A stretch of 64,000 nt of DNA from Candidatus Denitrolinea symbiosum (GTDB taxonomy: Bacteria; Chloroflexota; Anaerolineae; Anaerolineales; Villigracilaceae). Both the position numbers and the translations under genes were made by a program. Under the pieces are notes generated by a model, which did not search any database, was not told the origin of the DNA, and was given only the letters and a program-made list of their open reading frames with translations. Location: assembly GCA_017312345.1 (NCBI GenBank), contig BLAA01000001.1, positions 2,046,001 through 2,110,000 of the forward strand, written 5' to 3'. Shown here piece after piece: positions 15,595-24,015 of this stretch (within the stretch, counting starts at the first letter, position 1; the number at the start of each line of letters is the position of its first letter).

Positions 15595-15978
15595 ATGACT
15601 GCAAAAACCATCGTTTTCACTCCCAACGCCCCGCGAGCCATTGGGCCGTATTCACAAGCCGTCCGCGCAGACGGGCTGGTCTTCACTGCGGGACAGATCG
15701 GGCTGGACCCGTCCACGATGGAGATGGTCGCGGGCGGGGTCGAAGAGCAGACGCGCCAGGTATTGACCAATTTGAAGAGCGTCCTTGAAGCCGCCAGTTC
15801 CAGCCTCGGACGCGTGGTCAAAACGACCGTTTTTCTCACAGATATGGCGAACTTCGCGGCCATGAACGCCATTTACGCGGAATTTTTCCCCGATGAGCCG
15901 CCCGCCCGCAGCGCTGTGGCCGCGGCCGGACTTCCCAAAGGCGCGCTGGTGGAGATTGAAGCCGTCGCGCTTGTCTGA
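15595..15978 (+). CDS. ridA: RidA family reactive imine/enamine deaminase
   Basis: 127 residues, normal for the family. The N-terminal APRAIGPYSQAVRADGLVFTAGQIGLDP block and the C-terminal PPARSAVAAAGLPKGALVEIEAVAL block carry the substrate-binding Arg (in ARSAV) and Glu of the RidA/YjgF subgroup. The protein hydrolyses 2-aminoacrylate and similar intermediates made by PLP enzymes. AAGGAGAGG lies 7 nt before the ATG. It stands alone between a terminator and the polysaccharide genes. Confidence 0.93.
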   Translation: MTAKTIVFTPNAPRAIGPYSQAVRADGLVFTAGQIGLDPSTMEMVAGGVEEQTRQVLTNLKSVLEAASSSLGRVVKTTVFLTDMANFAAMNAIYAEFFPDEPPARSAVAAAGLPKGALVEIEAVALV

Positions 15979-16007
15979 ACTAATCGGGGGGCGTTCGCGC
16001 GCAGTGG

Positions 16008-16013
16008 TACAAT
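16008..16013 (+). promoter_or_regulatory. -10-like box before the polysaccharide gene run
   Basis: TACAAT followed by ACC, 50 nt before the glycosyltransferase ATG. It is similar in context to other boxes in the window. Confidence 0.35.
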
Positions 16014-16063
16014 ACCGTCCGCATTTACGCGCTCCGCAAACGGCGCTACAACGCGCAACAGCC

Positions 16064-17062
16064 ATGCCTAAAGTCTCTGTGATCATTCCCTGCTACAACG
16101 AGGAAGCCACCATCGGCGATACGCTGTCCGCCATTCACGGACAGACGTTTCCCCGCGCCGAGATGGAAGCGGTGATCTCGGATTCCATGTCCACGGACCG
16201 GACCCGCGCGGTGATCGCGGATTTTCAACGCCTCCACCCTGAACTTTCGGTGCGCGTGGTGGAAAACAGGGCGCGCGCCATCCCGGCCGCGTTGAACCGC
16301 GCCATCGAAGCCGCGCAGGGCGAGATCATTGTCCGCATGGACGCGCACTCGAAGCCCTATCCCGACTATGTGGAGAACTGCGTCCGCGCGCTGGAGGAGG
16401 GCCGCGGCGCGAACGTGGGCGGGGTGTGGGAGATCCAGCCGGGCGCGCCGGGCTGGGTCGCGGCGGGGATCGCGGCCGCGGCGGCGCATCCGCTCGGGGC
16501 GGGGGACGCGGCTTACCGTCTGAAGCCCGAGTCGGGCGCGGTGGACACCGTCCCGTTTGGAGCGTACCGGAAATCCCTTGTCGAGGAGATCGGCGCGTTC
16601 GACGAGTCGCTTTTGTCCAACGAAGATTACGAGTTCAACGTCCGCGTGCGGCGGGCGGGAAAGACCGTCTGGCTCGACCCGCGCATCCGCTCGGTCTATT
16701 TTGCGCGCTCCGATTTCGGCGCCCTGGCGCGGCAGTACGCCCGTTATGGGTTTTGGAAGGCGCGCATGTTGCGCCGCTATCCCGAAACGCTCCGCTGGAG
16801 GCAATTTATCCCGCCCGTTTTTGTGGCGAGCGTCGTTCTTTTGCTGGCGCTTTCGTTTTGGCCGCCGGTGCGGGCGCTGCTGGCGCTGGAATTGCTGGTC
16901 TACATTTTCATTTTGTTCGCGGCGGGAATCCAGCAGGCCGTCAAACGCAAACAGCCCGCTTTGGCGCTCGGTTTTCCGCTCGCGATCATGACCATCCATT
17001 TTTCGTGGGGCGGCGCGTTGTTGTGGAGTTTGATTTCCTCCTTGTGGAGCGCGAATGGCTGA
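16064..17062 (+). CDS. Family 2 glycosyltransferase, membrane-anchored
   Basis: 332 residues from the ATG at 16064 (MPKVSVIIPCYNEE); the frame is open further upstream but that part overlaps ridA. A GT-A fold domain with VRMDAHSKP (DxD-like metal site near residue 92), VGGVWE and an acceptor segment ESLLSNEDYEFNVRVRRAG is followed by three C-terminal membrane segments. It probably transfers a sugar to an undecaprenyl-linked precursor of a surface polysaccharide. It overlaps the next gene by 8 nt, the start of a tightly packed run. Confidence 0.88.
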   Translation: MPKVSVIIPCYNEEATIGDTLSAIHGQTFPRAEMEAVISDSMSTDRTRAVIADFQRLHPELSVRVVENRARAIPAALNRAIEAAQGEIIVRMDAHSKPYPDYVENCVRALEEGRGANVGGVWEIQPGAPGWVAAGIAAAAAHPLGAGDAAYRLKPESGAVDTVPFGAYRKSLVEEIGAFDESLLSNEDYEFNVRVRRAGKTVWLDPRIRSVYFARSDFGALARQYARYGFWKARMLRRYPETLRWRQFIPPVFVASVVLLLALSFWPPVRALLALELLVYIFILFAAGIQQAVKRKQPALALGFPLAIMTIHFSWGGALLWSLISSLWSANG

Positions 17063-18515
17063 ACGTCCCACCCGGCCGATCAGCCTGCGTTTAAGGTCGA
17101 GCGAGCATCGTACGATACTCTTTGTCGGCGATCTGATCGCGGCTTCGCTCGCGGGAATCGGCGCCTATTATTCCTGGTTGGGATATGCCTGGTACAAATT
17201 GATCGCCAGCGGCATTCCTCCGCTGCGCGCCATGAAGTTCTTTCCCAGCGCCGACGTTCCTTTCTGGTTTTATGTCCTGCCTTTGGTTTGGGTCGTCTTT
17301 CTGGTGGAATTGTATGATCCGCGCGTTTCGTCGCATCGCGGACTGACTTTGCGCGGCATTTTGCTCTCGGCGATTTTGGGGTTGATGCTGTATTCCCTGT
17401 TTTTTATCTTTTCTTCCAACGCCAAATCCTTCGAATCTTTGCCTCGCGTCCTTGTGGGCGCGTTCCTGCTCATCGCCTCGCTCCTGACGCTGCTCTGGCG
17501 CCTGCTCTACATCCGCCTCTACACCTCGTCGGGACTCCAGCGCCGCATTCTCGTCGTCGGCGCGGGCAAGGCGGGACGGACGCTGGCCCGCCTCTACAAA
17601 TCCATGAACCCGCCGCCCTTCCATTTCATCGGCTTCATTGACGACGACCGCGAGAAGGCCGGCAAGACTTACGAAGGGTATCCCGTCTTCGGGAACAGCG
17701 ACCGATTACTCCAGACGCTGGAAGAACAACGCGTCTCCGACATCGTCATCGGCATCATGGGCGCGATGCGCGGCATCACCTTCCAGCGCATCCTCGACGC
17801 GCAGGAGAGCGGCGTGGAGATCATCCCCATGCCCACGATGTACGAGGAAATGACGGGACGCGTCCCCATCCAGCACCTCGATTCCGACTGGCTCATCCGT
17901 TCCTTCGTGGACCAGGCGCGCGTGAGCGGCTTCTACGAAATGTTCAAACGCCTGCTCGACATCGTCGGCGGGCTGGCCGGCCTGGCGCTGCTCTGCATCC
18001 TGTTTCCGTTCATCGCGCCGGCGATCGTCATTGACAGCGGCTTTCCCATTTTCTACACCCAGTCTCGTTTTGGCAGGGGCGGACGGATCTTCAACATCCG
18101 AAAATTCCGCACCATGTTCAAAGACGCCGAAGTGGACGGCAAGCCGCGCCTCGCCACAGAGAACGACCCGCGCGTCACGCGCGTCGGAAACTTCCTCCGC
18201 AAAACGCGCCTCGACGAACTGCCGCAATTCTGGAACGTCGTCAACGGCGAGATGAGCCTCGTCGGGCCGCGTGCCGAGCGCCCCGAATTGGTGGCCGAGT
18301 TCCAGCGGCAGATCCCCTTCTACCGCGCCCGTCTCCTGACCAAGCCCGGACTCACCGGCTGGGCGCAGATTAACTATGGCTACGTCGCCAACGTCACCGA
18401 GACGGCGGTCAAACTCGAATACGATCTCTATTACATCAAACATCGCACTTTAATGATGGACATCCAAATCGTCCTCCGCACCATCGGCACAGTCGTGCGC
18501 GCGGGCGGGAGGTAG
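17055..18515 (+). CDS. Polyprenyl-phosphate glycosyl-1-phosphate transferase (WbaP/WcaJ type)
   Basis: 486 residues. Four to five N-terminal membrane segments, a Rossmann-like domain (VGAGKAGRTLARLYKS, about residue 160) and a C-terminal bacterial sugar transferase domain from about residue 296 (FKRLLDIVGGLAGLALL, SRFGRGGRIFNIRKFRTMFKDA, LDELPQFWNVVNGEMSLVGPRAE). This enzyme class loads the first sugar-phosphate onto undecaprenyl phosphate. It overlaps the GT2 gene and precedes nucleotide-sugar enzymes, consistent with an exopolysaccharide or cell-wall glycan pathway. Confidence 0.92.
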   Translation: MAERPTRPISLRLRSSEHRTILFVGDLIAASLAGIGAYYSWLGYAWYKLIASGIPPLRAMKFFPSADVPFWFYVLPLVWVVFLVELYDPRVSSHRGLTLRGILLSAILGLMLYSLFFIFSSNAKSFESLPRVLVGAFLLIASLLTLLWRLLYIRLYTSSGLQRRILVVGAGKAGRTLARLYKSMNPPPFHFIGFIDDDREKAGKTYEGYPVFGNSDRLLQTLEEQRVSDIVIGIMGAMRGITFQRILDAQESGVEIIPMPTMYEEMTGRVPIQHLDSDWLIRSFVDQARVSGFYEMFKRLLDIVGGLAGLALLCILFPFIAPAIVIDSGFPIFYTQSRFGRGGRIFNIRKFRTMFKDAEVDGKPRLATENDPRVTRVGNFLRKTRLDELPQFWNVVNGEMSLVGPRAERPELVAEFQRQIPFYRARLLTKPGLTGWAQINYGYVANVTETAVKLEYDLYYIKHRTLMMDIQIVLRTIGTVVRAGGR

Positions 18516-18520
18516 GCAGC

Positions 18521-19444
18521 ATGAACGTACTCGTCACCGGCGGCGCGGGATTCATCGGCTCGCACATCGTACGCGGCCTGCTCGAACGCGGCGACCGCGT
18601 CCGCGTCCTCGACAACTTCTCGACCGGCAAACGCGGCAGCCTCGACGGACTCGACGTGGAGATCGTGGAGGCCGACCTGCGCGACGCCTCGCGCCTGACC
18701 GAGGCCTGCCGCGGCGTCGAGACGGTCTTCCACCAGGCCGCGTTCGTCTCCGTCCCCCAATCCATGCAGGAGCCGCTCGACTGCTTCGACGTGAACGTGA
18801 CGGGCACCGCGTCGCTGCTGGAGGCCGCGCGCAAACACGGCGTGAAGCGCGTCGTCTTCGCCTCCAGCGCGGCGGTCTACGGCGATTCGGACGCCTACCC
18901 GCTCTCCGAGGAGACTCCGCTCCGTCCGCTCTCGCCCTACGCCTCCTCCAAGCGCGTGGATGAAATCTACGGCCAGCTTTACACTGCCTCATTCGGAGTG
19001 GAAGTCGTCGGCTTGCGCTACTTCAACGTCTACGGGCCGCGCCAGCGACCCGATTCGCAATACGCCGCGGCCGTGCCGATCTTCATCCGCCGCCTGCTCG
19101 ACAATAAACCCGTCACCATCTTCGGCGACGGCGGCCAGACGCGCGACCTGATCTTCGTCGGGGACGTGGTGCGCGCCAATTTTGTCGCGGCCGCCCACCC
19201 GTCCGCGCCGGGAGGCGTGTTCAACATCTGCACGGGAAACGAGACGCGCATCCTCGACCTCGTGGAAATTTTGCAGGACCTGTTCCCGTCCGCGCCTGCG
19301 CCCGAATTCGCCGCGCCGCGCGCGGGCGACATCTATCGCTCCATCGGCAGTCCGCAAAAAGCCGCAGAGACGATCGGCTTCCGCGCCGAGGTCTCGCTGA
19401 CCGACGGGCTGGCGAGGACGGCGGAGTGGATGAAGGAGTCATAG
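18521..19444 (+). CDS. NAD-dependent nucleotide-sugar epimerase/dehydratase (extended SDR)
   Basis: 307 residues. The N-terminal VTGGAGFIGSH binds NAD; Ser-Ser-Ala at SSAAVYG and the Tyr140-x3-Lys144 pair in YASSK form the active site. Overall similarity is to GalE/WbpP-type UDP-sugar 4-epimerases. The start follows the transferase stop by 5 nt, so it is in the same transcript. The exact sugar cannot be read from the sequence. Confidence 0.9.
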   Translation: MNVLVTGGAGFIGSHIVRGLLERGDRVRVLDNFSTGKRGSLDGLDVEIVEADLRDASRLTEACRGVETVFHQAAFVSVPQSMQEPLDCFDVNVTGTASLLEAARKHGVKRVVFASSAAVYGDSDAYPLSEETPLRPLSPYASSKRVDEIYGQLYTASFGVEVVGLRYFNVYGPRQRPDSQYAAAVPIFIRRLLDNKPVTIFGDGGQTRDLIFVGDVVRANFVAAAHPSAPGGVFNICTGNETRILDLVEILQDLFPSAPAPEFAAPRAGDIYRSIGSPQKAAETIGFRAEVSLTDGLARTAEWMKES

Positions 19445-19455
19445 GCGGGCGGGGC

Positions 19456-21321
19456 ATGAAACTTCGCAATCGTTTCGTTGTCATCGGCGATTTCGTCCTC
19501 ATCATCGTTTCTGTGTTGGGGAGTTTCGCGCTGCGTTACGACGTGGGGCAGATGTCGTTTTATTTTCCCGCCATCCTCATCATGTCGGGCGTGGCGCTGC
19601 TGGTCAAAATCCCCACCTATTATTTTTTCGGACTCTACCGCCGCCTGTGGATGTACGCCAGCACGAACGAACTGAAACTGATCGCGGTGGCGGTCTCCAC
19701 CGCGTCCGTCCTGACGGGCGGCGTGATGCTGGCGCTGATCGCGGCGGGACTCGTCCAGCCGGGGATGCCGCGCACCGCCCTCGTCATTGACTGGCTGTTC
19801 TCGCTCGTCCTGATCGGCGGCTCGCGCTTCGCCCTGCGCATCCTCAGCGAGCAGTCCGCCTCCCGCGTGGACAAGGGACGGCGCGCCCTCATCATCGGCG
19901 CGGGCGACGCGGGCGCGCTGGTGGCCCGCGAACTGCAAAAGACGAACCAACTCGACCTGACTCCCATCGGTTTCCTCGACGACGATCCCGCCAAACAGCG
20001 GCACGAGATTTACGGCGTGCGCGTCATCGGCAAGGTGACGGATCTGGAATCCGTCCTCGCCAACCGCCGGGTGGACGAAGTGGTGATCGCCATCCCGTCC
20101 GCGTCGGGCAAACTGGTCCGCCAGATCACGGACACCTGCCGCAGGAGGGGCATCCCCTCGCGGACGATGCCCGGCATGAACGAACTCATCGGCGGGAAGG
20201 TCAGCGTGAACCGCCTGCGCGAAGTGGACATCACCGACCTGCTGCGCCGCGATCCCGCCACGATAGACGAGCGCCTCATCGGTTCCTCCCTGAACGGGAA
20301 GCGCGTCCTCGTCACCGGCGCGGGCGGCTCGATCGGGCGCGAACTCGCCCGTCAGATCGCGCGCTGGATGCCTTCCGAGTTGACCCTGCTCGGCCACGGC
20401 GAGAACAGCATCTTCGAAGCCCTGCTCGAGTTGCGCGACGACTTCCCGTCGCTGTCGCTGCATCCCGTCATCGCCGACGTGCGCGACGCGGCGCGGCTCG
20501 AGGCCGTCTTCGCGGAGTATCGCCCGCAGGTGACGTTCCACGCCGCGGCGCACAAACACGTCCCGTTGATGGAGGCCAACGTCGCGGAGGCGGTGACGAA
20601 CAACGTGCTGGGGACGCGCAACCTCGTCGAGATCGCGGGCAAATACGGGGCGGAGCGGCTCGTGATGATCTCGACGGACAAGGCCATCCGTCCCGCCAGC
20701 GTGATGGGCGCGACGAAACGCCTGGCGGAGATGATCGTCCTCAACGCCGCGCACCGCATGGGACGGGCCTATTCGGTCGTCCGCTTTGGCAATGTGCTCG
20801 GCAGCCGCGGGAGCGTGGTGCCGCGCTTCAAACGTCAGATCGCGCGCGGCGGCCCCGTCACGGTGACGCATCCCGACATGCAGCGTTACTTTATGACCAT
20901 CCCCGAGGCTGTGCATCTGGTGTTGCAATCCGCGGCGATGGGGACGGGCGGCGAGGTCTTCTTCCTGAACATGGGACAGCCCGTGCGGATTTTGGATTTG
21001 GTCGAGGATTTGATCCGTCTTTCGGGACTCGAACCCGGGCGCGACATCGAGATCGAGTTCACGGGCATCCGTCCCGGCGAAAAATTGACCGAAGATCTCT
21101 CGGACGACAGCATGAGTTTCTCGCCGACCTCGCATCCAGAGATCGTGCGCGTCGAATCGGACGAGGCGGTGGAGGGCGCGCAGTTGGACAACGCCCTGAA
21201 CGAACTGGCGCGCCTGGCGGAGCAGAACGAAACCGAGGCGCTCCTGCACACGCTGGACGAGGTCGTGCCGGGCGCGGCGGTCCGCTCCACGCCGCCGCCC
21301 GATCTGACCTCGTTGGTTTAG
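19456..21321 (+). CDS. CapD/WbpM-like membrane nucleotide-sugar 4,6-dehydratase
   Basis: 621 residues from the ATG at 19456. Four membrane segments (residues 1-125), a CoA-binding-like Rossmann domain with IGAGDAGALVARELQ, and a C-terminal SDR domain with VTGAGGSIGRELARQ (about residue 285). The active site is the ISTDKAIRPASVMGATKR type, with Met-x3-Lys in place of Tyr-x3-Lys, characteristic of WbpM/FlaA1 enzymes that convert UDP-GlcNAc to a 4-keto-6-deoxy sugar. It lies 11 nt after the epimerase. Confidence 0.92.
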   Translation: MKLRNRFVVIGDFVLIIVSVLGSFALRYDVGQMSFYFPAILIMSGVALLVKIPTYYFFGLYRRLWMYASTNELKLIAVAVSTASVLTGGVMLALIAAGLVQPGMPRTALVIDWLFSLVLIGGSRFALRILSEQSASRVDKGRRALIIGAGDAGALVARELQKTNQLDLTPIGFLDDDPAKQRHEIYGVRVIGKVTDLESVLANRRVDEVVIAIPSASGKLVRQITDTCRRRGIPSRTMPGMNELIGGKVSVNRLREVDITDLLRRDPATIDERLIGSSLNGKRVLVTGAGGSIGRELARQIARWMPSELTLLGHGENSIFEALLELRDDFPSLSLHPVIADVRDAARLEAVFAEYRPQVTFHAAAHKHVPLMEANVAEAVTNNVLGTRNLVEIAGKYGAERLVMISTDKAIRPASVMGATKRLAEMIVLNAAHRMGRAYSVVRFGNVLGSRGSVVPRFKRQIARGGPVTVTHPDMQRYFMTIPEAVHLVLQSAAMGTGGEVFFLNMGQPVRILDLVEDLIRLSGLEPGRDIEIEFTGIRPGEKLTEDLSDDSMSFSPTSHPEIVRVESDEAVEGAQLDNALNELARLAEQNETEALLHTLDEVVPGAAVRSTPPPDLTSLV

Positions 21322-21347
21322 CGGCGGGACGCGGAGACCGGGGCCAC

Positions 21348-22346
21348 ATGACAGAAGCATCGCTTGCTGAATGGAATCGTTTTTTGGCGGGGCGTTCCGA
21401 CGCGCACATCCTCCAGACGGGCGAATGGGGCGAACTGAAGTCGGCGTTTGGCTGGGACGCGGCGCGGATGGTCTCTGGCGATTCTGGAATCCAAATTTTA
21501 TTCCGCAGGCTGCCGCTGGGATTCACGATCGCGTACGCGCCGAAGCCGGTGTTCGGCGATCAATCATCAGTGAGCAGGGATCGGTTTTGGACGGAAGTGG
21601 ATTTGGTTTGTCGAAAACGCCGCGCGGTCTTTCTTAAAATCGAACCCGATCTTTGGGAGAACCAAAAACTTGAAACCTGGAACCTGAAACTCGAAACTTC
21701 GTTCCATAACATCCAGCCCCCTCGCACGATCCTCGTTGACATAAAAGGAACCGAGGCTGAAATCCTGGCGCGCATGAAGCAGAAGACGCGCTACAACATC
21801 CGACTCGCGGAGAAAAAGGGAGTCGCCGTCCGCGCCTGGGACGACATCCCCGCTTTCCACAAAATGATGCTGGCGACGGGCGCGCGCGACCGCTTCGGAG
21901 TCCACTCGCTGGAATATTATCGCCGCGCCTACGAGTTGTTCCGTCCGAAAGGCATGGCGGAATTGCTGATGGCCGAGTTTGAGGGAAAGCCGCTCGCCGC
22001 GCTGATGGTCTTCGCCCGCGGACGCCGCGCCTGGTACATGTACGGCGCGTCCACAGATGAGGAGCGCAATCGTATGCCGACTTACCTGCTTCAATGGGAT
22101 GCGATGAAGTGGGCGCGCTCCAAAGGCGCGGAAGCATACGACCTGTGGGGCGTTCCCGACGAAGACGAAAAGACGCTCGAGGAAAGCTTCGAGACGCGTC
22201 GCGATGGCTTGTGGGGAGTCTATCGTTTCAAGCGCGGCTTCGGCGGAGAGTTGAAACGCGCACAGCAGGCGGTGGATCGCGTCTATAATCCGTTGTTGTA
22301 TCGGTTGATTTTACTGTGGATGAGAGTTCGCAGAGTTGACGATTGA
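21348..22346 (+). CDS. FemAB/FemX-like peptidyltransferase, copy 1
   Basis: 332 residues with the tandem GNAT-like fold of FemABX proteins: HILQTGEWGELKS near the N-terminus, ARMKQKTRYNIRLAEKKGV in the middle, and PTYLLQWDAMKWARSKGAEAYDLWG near the C-terminus. Family members add amino acids to peptidoglycan or modify related peptides using aminoacyl-tRNA. A run of five heptamers (21667-21701) is translated in frame within the loop ENQKLETWNLKLETSFHN, probably an insertion relative to relatives. It is closely similar to the copy at 22818. Confidence 0.85.
   Translation: MTEASLAEWNRFLAGRSDAHILQTGEWGELKSAFGWDAARMVSGDSGIQILFRRLPLGFTIAYAPKPVFGDQSSVSRDRFWTEVDLVCRKRRAVFLKIEPDLWENQKLETWNLKLETSFHNIQPPRTILVDIKGTEAEILARMKQKTRYNIRLAEKKGVAVRAWDDIPAFHKMMLATGARDRFGVHSLEYYRRAYELFRPKGMAELLMAEFEGKPLAALMVFARGRRAWYMYGASTDEERNRMPTYLLQWDAMKWARSKGAEAYDLWGVPDEDEKTLEESFETRRDGLWGVYRFKRGFGGELKRAQQAVDRVYNPLLYRLILLWMRVRRVDD
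21667..21701. repeat. Period-7 tandem array inside FemAB copy 1
   Basis: Five heptamers: AACTTGA, AACCTGG, AACCTGA, AACTCGA, AACTTCG. The array is translated as part of the protein. Confidence 0.75.
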
Positions 22347-22403
22347 GATTTACAGTTTTTTCGATTTACCATAAAATTCACACAATGAGAAAAGGAGCGC
22401 CTT

Positions 22404-22607
22404 ATGCGGTTTAAAATTGTTCTCGAAAAAAGCGATGAAGGCGGCTACACAGTTTACGTACCGTCCCTGCCGGGTTGCATAAGTGAGGGAGATACGAAGG
22501 AAGATGCGCTGAAAAACATCCAGGAGGCAATTGAGTTGTATCTGGAGCCGGTTGAAGATGATTGGATCCTGGATGAACATAACCTGGTGCAGGAAATCGA
22601 AGTATGA
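22404..22607 (+). CDS. hicB: HicB-type antitoxin
   Basis: 67 residues with the short HicB fold: FKIVLEKSDEGGYTVYVPSLPGCISEGDTKEDALKNIQEAIELYLE. This form lacks an obvious C-terminal DNA-binding domain and would neutralise HicA by direct binding. An AAAGGAG ribosome-binding site lies before the ATG. It overlaps hicA by 4 nt (ATGA). The order here is antitoxin first, the reverse of many hicAB pairs. It sits inside the envelope gene run between two FemAB copies. Confidence 0.9.
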   Translation: MRFKIVLEKSDEGGYTVYVPSLPGCISEGDTKEDALKNIQEAIELYLEPVEDDWILDEHNLVQEIEV

Positions 22608-22831
22608 GCAAAGTTCCCAGCCTGTCCTACATAGAAATTGTCAGGGCTTTGCAACGAGACGGCTGGACTGTGGTGCGCCAGCGCGGAAGCCACATTCGAT
22701 TACAGAAGCGCATTTCGGGCGAACTGTTGAAGATCACTGTCCCTGCGCATCGCCCTGTCAAACGCTCGACGCTGGCTCATATTTTGAAGCAGGCGCGGCT
22801 GGACGTGGAACATTTTCTTGAATTGGTCTAA
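22604..22831 (+). CDS. hicA: HicA-type mRNA interferase toxin
   Basis: 75 residues with a dsRBD-like fold. The catalytic His30 lies in RQRGSHIRLQ and the C-terminal VKRSTLAHILKQARL helix is typical. HicA cleaves mRNA and is held inactive by HicB. The final 14 nt overlap the TTG start of the second FemAB gene, so toxin and FemAB translation may be coupled. Confidence 0.9.
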   Translation: MSKVPSLSYIEIVRALQRDGWTVVRQRGSHIRLQKRISGELLKITVPAHRPVKRSTLAHILKQARLDVEHFLELV

Positions 22832-23990
22832 CTGGAACTCTATTGTTTCGTCCCTCCCCAACCCTCACTTCCTCCAAACCTTCGAATGGGGACAGGTCAA
22901 GGCGCGATATGGATGGGAACCGTTTTTCGCGGTCTGGACTGAGAGTCGGTTTTCAGCGACCAGTGATTGTACTGAAAACTGGACACTGGACACTGATCAC
23001 TGTATCGCCGCCAGCCTGATTTTGAAGCGCGCCGTCCCAATTCGCGGGTTCGCGGCGCGGTTAAGCGTCTTGTATTGTCCCAAAGGTCCCTTGCTCGATT
23101 GGACGGATCAACCTCTCCGCGAGCGCGCCCTCGACGACCTGCAATCCTTCGCCAAAAAGCAGGGCGCGGTCTTCCTCAAGATGGATCCCGACGTGAGGCT
23201 GGGGACGGGCGTCCCCGGCGCGGACGGTTCGACCGAGGAACGTCTCGGCGCGGACCTCCAGGCGGGGTTGACGCGGCGCGGCTGGGTCTACTCCGCCGAC
23301 CAGATTCAATTCCGCAATTCAGTCTTGATCGACCTCCGCCCGTCCGAGGAGGAATTGCTGGCGCGCATGAAACAGAAGACGCGCTACAACGTCCGTTTGG
23401 CGGAGAAGAAAGGCGTCGCCGTGCGCGCTGGCACAACGGCAGACCTGGCGGCGCTCTATCGCATGTACGCGGAGACCTCCGTCCGCGACGGGTTTGTCAT
23501 CCGCGATGAAGGTTATTACCAAACCGTCTGGCAGACCTTCATGTCGAATGTCAAATCTCCAATCTCCAATCTCCAATCTCCAATTACCATCCCGCTCATT
23601 GCCGAAGTGGACGGCGAGCCGGTGGCCGGCCTGTTCCTCTTCATGTTCGCGGGCCGCGCGTACTACGTCTACGGCATGTCGCGCGACTCGCACCGCGAAA
23701 AAATGCCGACCTACCTCCTGCAATGGGAGGCGATGAAGCGCGCCAAATCCGCGGGCTGCGCGGTCTACGACCTGTGGGGCGCGCCGGAGATATTCGACGA
23801 GACTGATTCAATGTGGGGCGTCTATCGCTTCAAAGAGGGACTCGGCGGCCGCGTCGTCCGTACCCTCGGCGCGTGGGACTACGCTCCGAACAAATTCTGG
23901 TATCGCATGTATTCCGAATTCATCCCGCGCCTGCTGGACGTGATGCGCTCGCGCGGAAAACGAAAAGCCAGCCAGGCTGCGGGCGCGTGA
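22818..23990 (+). CDS. FemAB/FemX-like peptidyltransferase, copy 2
   Basis: 390 residues from a TTG at 22818 within hicA; the alignment of PHFLQTFEWGQVKARYGW with copy 1 requires a start near here and no ATG is available. The same landmarks appear: ARMKQKTRYNVRLAEKKGV and PTYLLQWEAMKRAKSAGCAVYDLWG. It is about 58 residues longer than copy 1, partly because two period-7 arrays are translated (ENWTLDTDHC and SPISNLQSPIT). Two copies could act in sequence on one substrate, as FemA and FemB do, but this is inference. Confidence 0.85.
   Translation: MNWSNWNSIVSSLPNPHFLQTFEWGQVKARYGWEPFFAVWTESRFSATSDCTENWTLDTDHCIAASLILKRAVPIRGFAARLSVLYCPKGPLLDWTDQPLRERALDDLQSFAKKQGAVFLKMDPDVRLGTGVPGADGSTEERLGADLQAGLTRRGWVYSADQIQFRNSVLIDLRPSEEELLARMKQKTRYNVRLAEKKGVAVRAGTTADLAALYRMYAETSVRDGFVIRDEGYYQTVWQTFMSNVKSPISNLQSPITIPLIAEVDGEPVAGLFLFMFAGRAYYVYGMSRDSHREKMPTYLLQWEAMKRAKSAGCAVYDLWGAPEIFDETDSMWGVYRFKEGLGGRVVRTLGAWDYAPNKFWYRMYSEFIPRLLDVMRSRGKRKASQAAGA
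22971..23005. repeat. Period-7 tandem array inside FemAB copy 2 (first)
   Basis: Five heptamers: ACTGAAA, ACTGGAC, ACTGGAC, ACTGATC, ACTGTAT. Translated in frame. Confidence 0.8.
23552..23586. repeat. Period-7 tandem array inside FemAB copy 2 (second)
   Basis: CAAATCT followed by three perfect CCAATCT units and CCAATTA. Translated as SPISNLQSPIT within the acceptor loop. Confidence 0.85.
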
Positions 23991-24015
23991 TTCGCTCGAA
24001 CGAAAGGACTCTCCC

